A stretch of 64,000 nucleotides of DNA, taken from Actinomyces sp. GTDB lineage: Bacteria; Actinomycetota; Actinomycetes; Actinomycetales; Actinomycetaceae. Of the stretch, positions 62,675 to 64,000 are shown one piece after another (the stretch's first letter is position 1; every line of letters begins with the position of its first letter). Below the pieces are notes generated by a model. That model was not told where the DNA came from. It ran no database searches and saw only the letters and a program-made list of their open reading frames with translations. The DNA lies in contig NZ_JARKVC010000039.1 of the NCBI RefSeq assembly GCF_029851875.1, positions 62,001-126,000 on the forward strand, given 5' to 3'. A program made the translations under genes and the position numbers.

Positions 62675-64000
62675 CACGCTTGAAGCTGGATGACGTCGGG
62701 AGGGTCTACCAGGGCGCGGTTCCTGTTCACGCCTTGCGCGGGGTGAGGCTACACGTTGAGCCAGGAGACTATCTGGCCATCGAGGGCCCGTCTGGGTCAG
62801 GAAAATCAACTCTCCTCAACCAGATCGCTCTGCTGGACACCCCGACGTCTGGCAGGTACACGATCGACGGAGTCGATACTGCCGCGTTGTCTGACGCCGA
62901 ACGCGCCCGCTTGAGGTCACGCACCTTTTCCTTCATCTTCCAGGCCTTCCACCTCCTCGACGGCAGGACGGTGCTGGACAACGTGGCTCTGGGGACCTTG
63001 TACCGGGCGCTTCCCTCCTCGCGTCGTCAGGAGGTGGCGCACGAGGCCCTGGAGTTCGTAGGGCTGGCAGGCAAGGCAGATCAGCGGACCTCCGTGCTAT
63101 CAGGTGGTGAGCGCCAGCGCGTCGCTATCGCGCGTGCCATCACCTCGGGAGCCCCGGTCATCGTGGCAGACGAACCGACGGGCAATCTCGATCAGGCGAC
63201 CGGACAGCAGATTATGGAGACTCTCGAGGGACTGCATGACCGTGGTGCCACCCTGATCGTCGTGACTCATGACGCCGCTGTGGCTGCTCGCGCACGTCGG
63301 CGTCTGCACGTTCTCGACGGCGAGATCACAGAGACGGACAACGGCCAGGCGGCCCGGGAGGAGTCGCCATCCGAGACACGGCGTGAGAAGGTCGCACCTG
63401 TCGTGCAGAGCGACTGGGACGCCAGGTCGGACCCTGGCGGTGAGGAGACGAGCTCACGTGTTCGTCTTCGTGACGCGGTCGCTGATGCCTGGAAGAGCCT
63501 GTGGACACGGACGTCTCGAACCATGGTGCTGATCGCGTCTGTCGCTCTGGGAGTCGGACTAGCACTGACGACCGCAGGAATGGCGGACACTGCCCAGGGG
63601 CAGGTCTCTGACATCTTCGATGCTCAACGCAACCAACGCGTCGGACTCAGTAGTGGTGAGCTGACGGAGCATGACCAGTCGCCGCTTCTATCGCAGGAGT
63701 CGTTGGGGCGAGTAAGCCGCGTGAGCGGGGTGAGAGCAGCGTCGATCTTCGCTCATCACGGTCAGGCCTCGGCGTCGGCGCAGCTCGGGCACGGCGACCC
63801 TCATGGATCGATGAGAGACATCATCGGTGTTGTGGACGGTCAGATATCGGATCTTGTCGCACGAGTGGAGACAGCCGGGCCACCATTGAGGAGGCTGGAG
63901 CAGGGAGAGGTCATCATCGGTGCTCAGGCCGCTGCAGAGATGAGCATAGGGCCGTTGCTGGCCTCGCCCGTCGTCTGGGTCGGGGGAAGCCCACGTCGTG
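62671..64000 (+). CDS. MacB-like ABC transporter, fused ATPase and permease (3' end outside window)
   Basis: The frame from the ATG at 62671 stays open to the window end (443 codons). Residues 1-225 form an ATPase with Walker A GPSGSGKST (39-47), signature LSGGERQRV, Walker B VIVADEPTGNLD and H-loop VTHD. A charged linker follows, then an FtsX/MacB-type permease start with a helix (TMVLIASVALGVGLALTTAGM) and an extracytoplasmic domain. The fused ATPase-permease plus adaptor and lipoprotein implies export of a peptide, lipoprotein or toxic compound. The C-terminal helices lie beyond the window. Confidence 0.88.
   Translation, partial: MTRLKLDDVGRVYQGAVPVHALRGVRLHVEPGDYLAIEGPSGSGKSTLLNQIALLDTPTSGRYTIDGVDTAALSDAERARLRSRTFSFIFQAFHLLDGRTVLDNVALGTLYRALPSSRRQEVAHEALEFVGLAGKADQRTSVLSGGERQRVAIARAITSGAPVIVADEPTGNLDQATGQQIMETLEGLHDRGATLIVVTHDAAVAARARRRLHVLDGEITETDNGQAAREESPSETRREKVAPVVQSDWDARSDPGGEETSSRVRLRDAVADAWKSLWTRTSRTMVLIASVALGVGLALTTAGMADTAQGQVSDIFDAQRNQRVGLSSGELTEHDQSPLLSQESLGRVSRVSGVRAASIFAHHGQASASAQLGHGDPHGSMRDIIGVVDGQISDLVARVETAGPPLRRLEQGEVIIGAQAAAEMSIGPLLASPVVWVGGSPRR

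Overview
The window is a high-GC actinobacterial chromosome segment, most likely from Actinomyces or a close relative in the Actinomycetaceae. This rests on the ClgR-DUF3046-recA-recX order, an LtbR-type regulator beside leuCD, PimB-like and FtsK proteins of actinobacterial type, and a cell-wall glycosidase ending in the LAxTG sortase signal (LARTG) common in Actinomyces. No rRNA, tRNA, CRISPR array, insertion sequence or prophage was seen.

Layout. 1-5783: end of ftsK, pgsA, cinA-type amidase, clgR-like regulator, DUF3046, SOS-controlled recA-recX. 5885-12504: one-carbon block, fhs facing the gcvP-gcvT-gcvH operon. 12655-19589: alpha-galactoside operon (GH36 enzyme, two ABC permeases, binding lipoprotein, no ATPase) divergent from a ROK regulator. 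19705-31748: miaB, then an accessory stretch with a GntR/membrane pair, a repeat-rich 0.9-kb gap, a HIT gene between two ~160-bp direct repeats, an ABC transporter divergent from a two-component system, an SdpI-like protein, a truncated DUF6176 gene and two YbjN-domain genes. 31745-38671: miaA-dapF, brnQ, and a secreted wall-anchored GH20 hexosaminidase. 38755-44564: an RsmC-like methyltransferase, an MFS transporter and an ABC-2 exporter operon carrying an RsgA-type GTPase. 44985-52039: hflX, dinG-like helicase, ldh, lexA, a divergent LysM gene, nrdR. 52130-59745: pimB-like gene, ltbR, leuCD, murA, plsC, gpsA. 59904-64000: a less GC-rich export module (secreted peptidoglycan-binding protein, lipoprotein, adaptor with peptidoglycan-binding domain, MacB-like ABC protein) running off the end.

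The core genes keep a familiar actinobacterial order (recA-recX ... miaB ... miaA-dapF ... hflX ... lexA-LysM-nrdR; leuCD-murA-plsC-gpsA), and sugar-uptake, transporter and export genes sit between them. The SOS circuit is readable: a LexA box lies inside the recA promoter spacer, and three boxes lie between lexA and the LysM gene, which is placed like the SOS division inhibitors YneA and ChiZ. Many genes lack a Shine-Dalgarno site and instead have a TAnnnT hexamer 6-8 nt before the start codon, which suggests leaderless mRNAs and was used to choose several starts.

The least explained parts are the mirrored 21-bp arrays at 23072-23491, the direct repeats around the HIT gene, the mini-ORF leader of hflX, and the export module after gpsA.
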